Source of the DNA: Acidobacteriaceae bacterium
Lineage (GTDB): Bacteria; Acidobacteriota; Terriglobia; Terriglobales; Acidobacteriaceae
Length of the DNA: 7,109 nucleotides
NCBI GenBank assembly: GCA_030042915.1
Contig: JASHYS010000503.1
Coordinates: 1-7,109, forward strand
Reading direction: 5' to 3'
Of this stretch, positions 6,371 to 7,109 are shown piece by piece. Both the position numbers and the translations under genes were made by a program. Within the stretch, counting starts at the first letter, position 1, and every line of letters begins with the position of its first letter. Below the pieces are notes generated by a model that was given only the letters and a program-made list of their open reading frames with translations, did not search any database and was not told where the DNA came from.

Positions 6371-6375
6371 GGAGG
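6371..6375 (+). promoter_or_regulatory. Ribosome binding site of the small outer-membrane protein
   Basis: GGAGG stands four bases before the ATG at 6380. It supports that start, which also gives an intact signal peptide. Confidence 0.8.
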
Positions 6376-6379
6376 CTGA

Positions 6380-6961
6380 ATGTTTTCTCGTCTGTGTTGG
6401 TGTGCTGCATTTTTGCTTGTTGCAGCCACCCTACGCGCTCAAAATGATTTTTCCTCGCGGTATCAGCTCTACGGCGGCTACAGCCTCCTTTCCAACTCCA
6501 TTAATGGAGTGCAGGGTGCTCACCAGTCGCTGAACGGATATGAGATCGCCTTCGCCATTCCGGCATGGCATGACCTGCGCTTCAAGATGAATGTCTTCCA
6601 ATATCGCGGAACCAACCTGGGCGCGATCGAACATCCATACTTCATCATGGCGGGCGGCCAATACGGCAGAAACTTCAGAAGAGAGGCTGTGTTTGTCGAG
6701 GCGTTGGCGGGAGAAGGCAACGTGAACGACGATTGGGGCGCCGGCAGGACTGACGGCCATACCGCGTCGTTCTCAGCCATTGTCGGCGGAGGCTTGGATA
6801 CGCGCCTTTCGCCGCACTTTGCGTTTCGCGTGCAGGGCGACTATCAGTACGCCTATTTCAAGGAGGATACAAGCGGGGCCGCGGACGGAGAGCCGCCTTA
6901 TGTCCCAGGCCTGCCAACCAACTTTGGGCGCATCTCCAGCGGCCTTGTCTGGCGGTTCTAA
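6380..6961 (+). CDS. Small outer-membrane beta-barrel protein (OmpA/OmpX-like fold), function unknown
   Basis: This 193-residue protein starts with a signal peptide: Arg4, hydrophobic core 5-18, cleavage after LRA (residue 20). The mature part can be read as eight alternating amphipathic strands, at about 27-37, 51-62, 65-76, 86-99, 102-113, 127-143, 146-160 and 182-193. These have many Tyr, Phe and Gly residues and end in WRF. A terminal Phe is the usual outer-membrane insertion signal. Size and pattern fit the outer-membrane beta-barrel families with eight strands (OmpA N-terminal or OmpX-like). No OmpA-type peptidoglycan-binding domain follows. The two cysteines (6 and 8) are inside the signal peptide and do not form a lipobox. 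Strand positions are my reading by eye. A role in surface structure or adhesion is possible, but no specific function can be given. Its link to the upstream SDR gene is only positional. Confidence 0.85.
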   Translation: MFSRLCWCAAFLLVAATLRAQNDFSSRYQLYGGYSLLSNSINGVQGAHQSLNGYEIAFAIPAWHDLRFKMNVFQYRGTNLGAIEHPYFIMAGGQYGRNFRREAVFVEALAGEGNVNDDWGAGRTDGHTASFSAIVGGGLDTRLSPHFAFRVQGDYQYAYFKEDTSGAADGEPPYVPGLPTNFGRISSGLVWRF

Positions 6962-7109
6962 ACCCTGCGAAAGAAACCAGGGCCCCGCAATTGAATCGAG
7001 CTTTCGATTGAGCGATCTTCGCTCGTTAGCTCGGAACGCGGCCTTGGCAGAGTTGCCAAATCTGATGTTGAGGTGACAGTTTGCATCGAATCCGAAACAG
7101 CCAACGTGA
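6962..7109. other. Right-hand intergenic end with three short hairpins, no gene seen
   Basis: Three perfect 6-bp hairpins follow each other: AATCGA/TCGATT (6994-7009, loop gctt), GAGCGA/TCGCTC (7010-7024, loop tct) and TTGGCA/TGCCAA (7044-7059, loop gagt). None is followed by a T tract, so they are not typical intrinsic terminators, although they may protect the mRNA 3' end or mark a Rho-dependent end. No convincing coding start is visible up to the window edge. Confidence 0.4.

Noticed and set aside
7044..7059. TTGGCA-N4-TGCCAA read as a sigma-54 promoter
   Set aside because: The GG to GC spacing is 9 bases, not the 12 required for -24/-12 elements. It is simply an inverted repeat.
6780..7076. 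Plus-strand frame of 98 codons overlapping the end of the outer-membrane protein gene
   Set aside because: It overlaps the supported gene in another frame and lacks a ribosome binding site or any recognisable feature.
1..7109. CRISPR array, insertion sequence, tRNA or rRNA
   Set aside because: I found no regularly spaced repeats of 20 or more bases, no transposase or terminal inverted repeats, and no tRNA- or rRNA-like segments.

Overview
The window looks like a high-GC, Gram-negative soil-type chromosome, most likely Acidobacteriota (Terriglobia-like). The main reason is a very large outer-membrane receptor built as signal peptide, carboxypeptidase-regulatory-like domain, plug and long barrel. 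This Oar/TonB-receptor-like architecture is strongly expanded in that phylum. The phylum assignment is inference; no rRNA or marker gene is present.

Layout: (1) Bases 1-1007, minus strand: a ROK-family (NagC/Mlc-type) transcriptional regulator whose C-terminal end runs off the left edge. (2) Bases 1008-1500: a long divergent intergenic region rich in inverted repeats. It has a near-consensus sigma-70 promoter (TTGACA, 18 bp, TATACT) at 1264-1293 pointing right, followed by a structured leader of about 200 nt with two perfect hairpins and a strong Shine-Dalgarno that could itself be folded away. (3) Bases 1501-5355, plus strand: the 1284-residue receptor, followed by a strong intrinsic terminator (5376-5409). 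(4) Bases 5426-6196, plus strand: a classical short-chain dehydrogenase/reductase that starts only about 20 bases after the terminator stem and has no visible ribosome binding site. (5) Bases 6380-6961, plus strand: a small secreted outer-membrane beta-barrel protein with its own candidate promoter and good Shine-Dalgarno. (6) Bases 6962-7109: no gene seen, three short hairpins.

How they may work together (inference): ROK regulators usually sense sugars or sugar phosphates. One that is divergent from a large TonB-type receptor and close to an SDR oxidoreductase is compatible with a small carbohydrate or sugar-acid uptake locus, in which the regulator controls the receptor through the shared intergenic region. 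No hydrolase, kinase or inner-membrane transporter is in the window, so the substrate cannot be named. I found no mobile element, CRISPR array, tRNA or rRNA, and no clearly new multi-gene system. The most unusual parts are the structured divergent region and receptor leader, and the five-pair cysteine pattern of the receptor.
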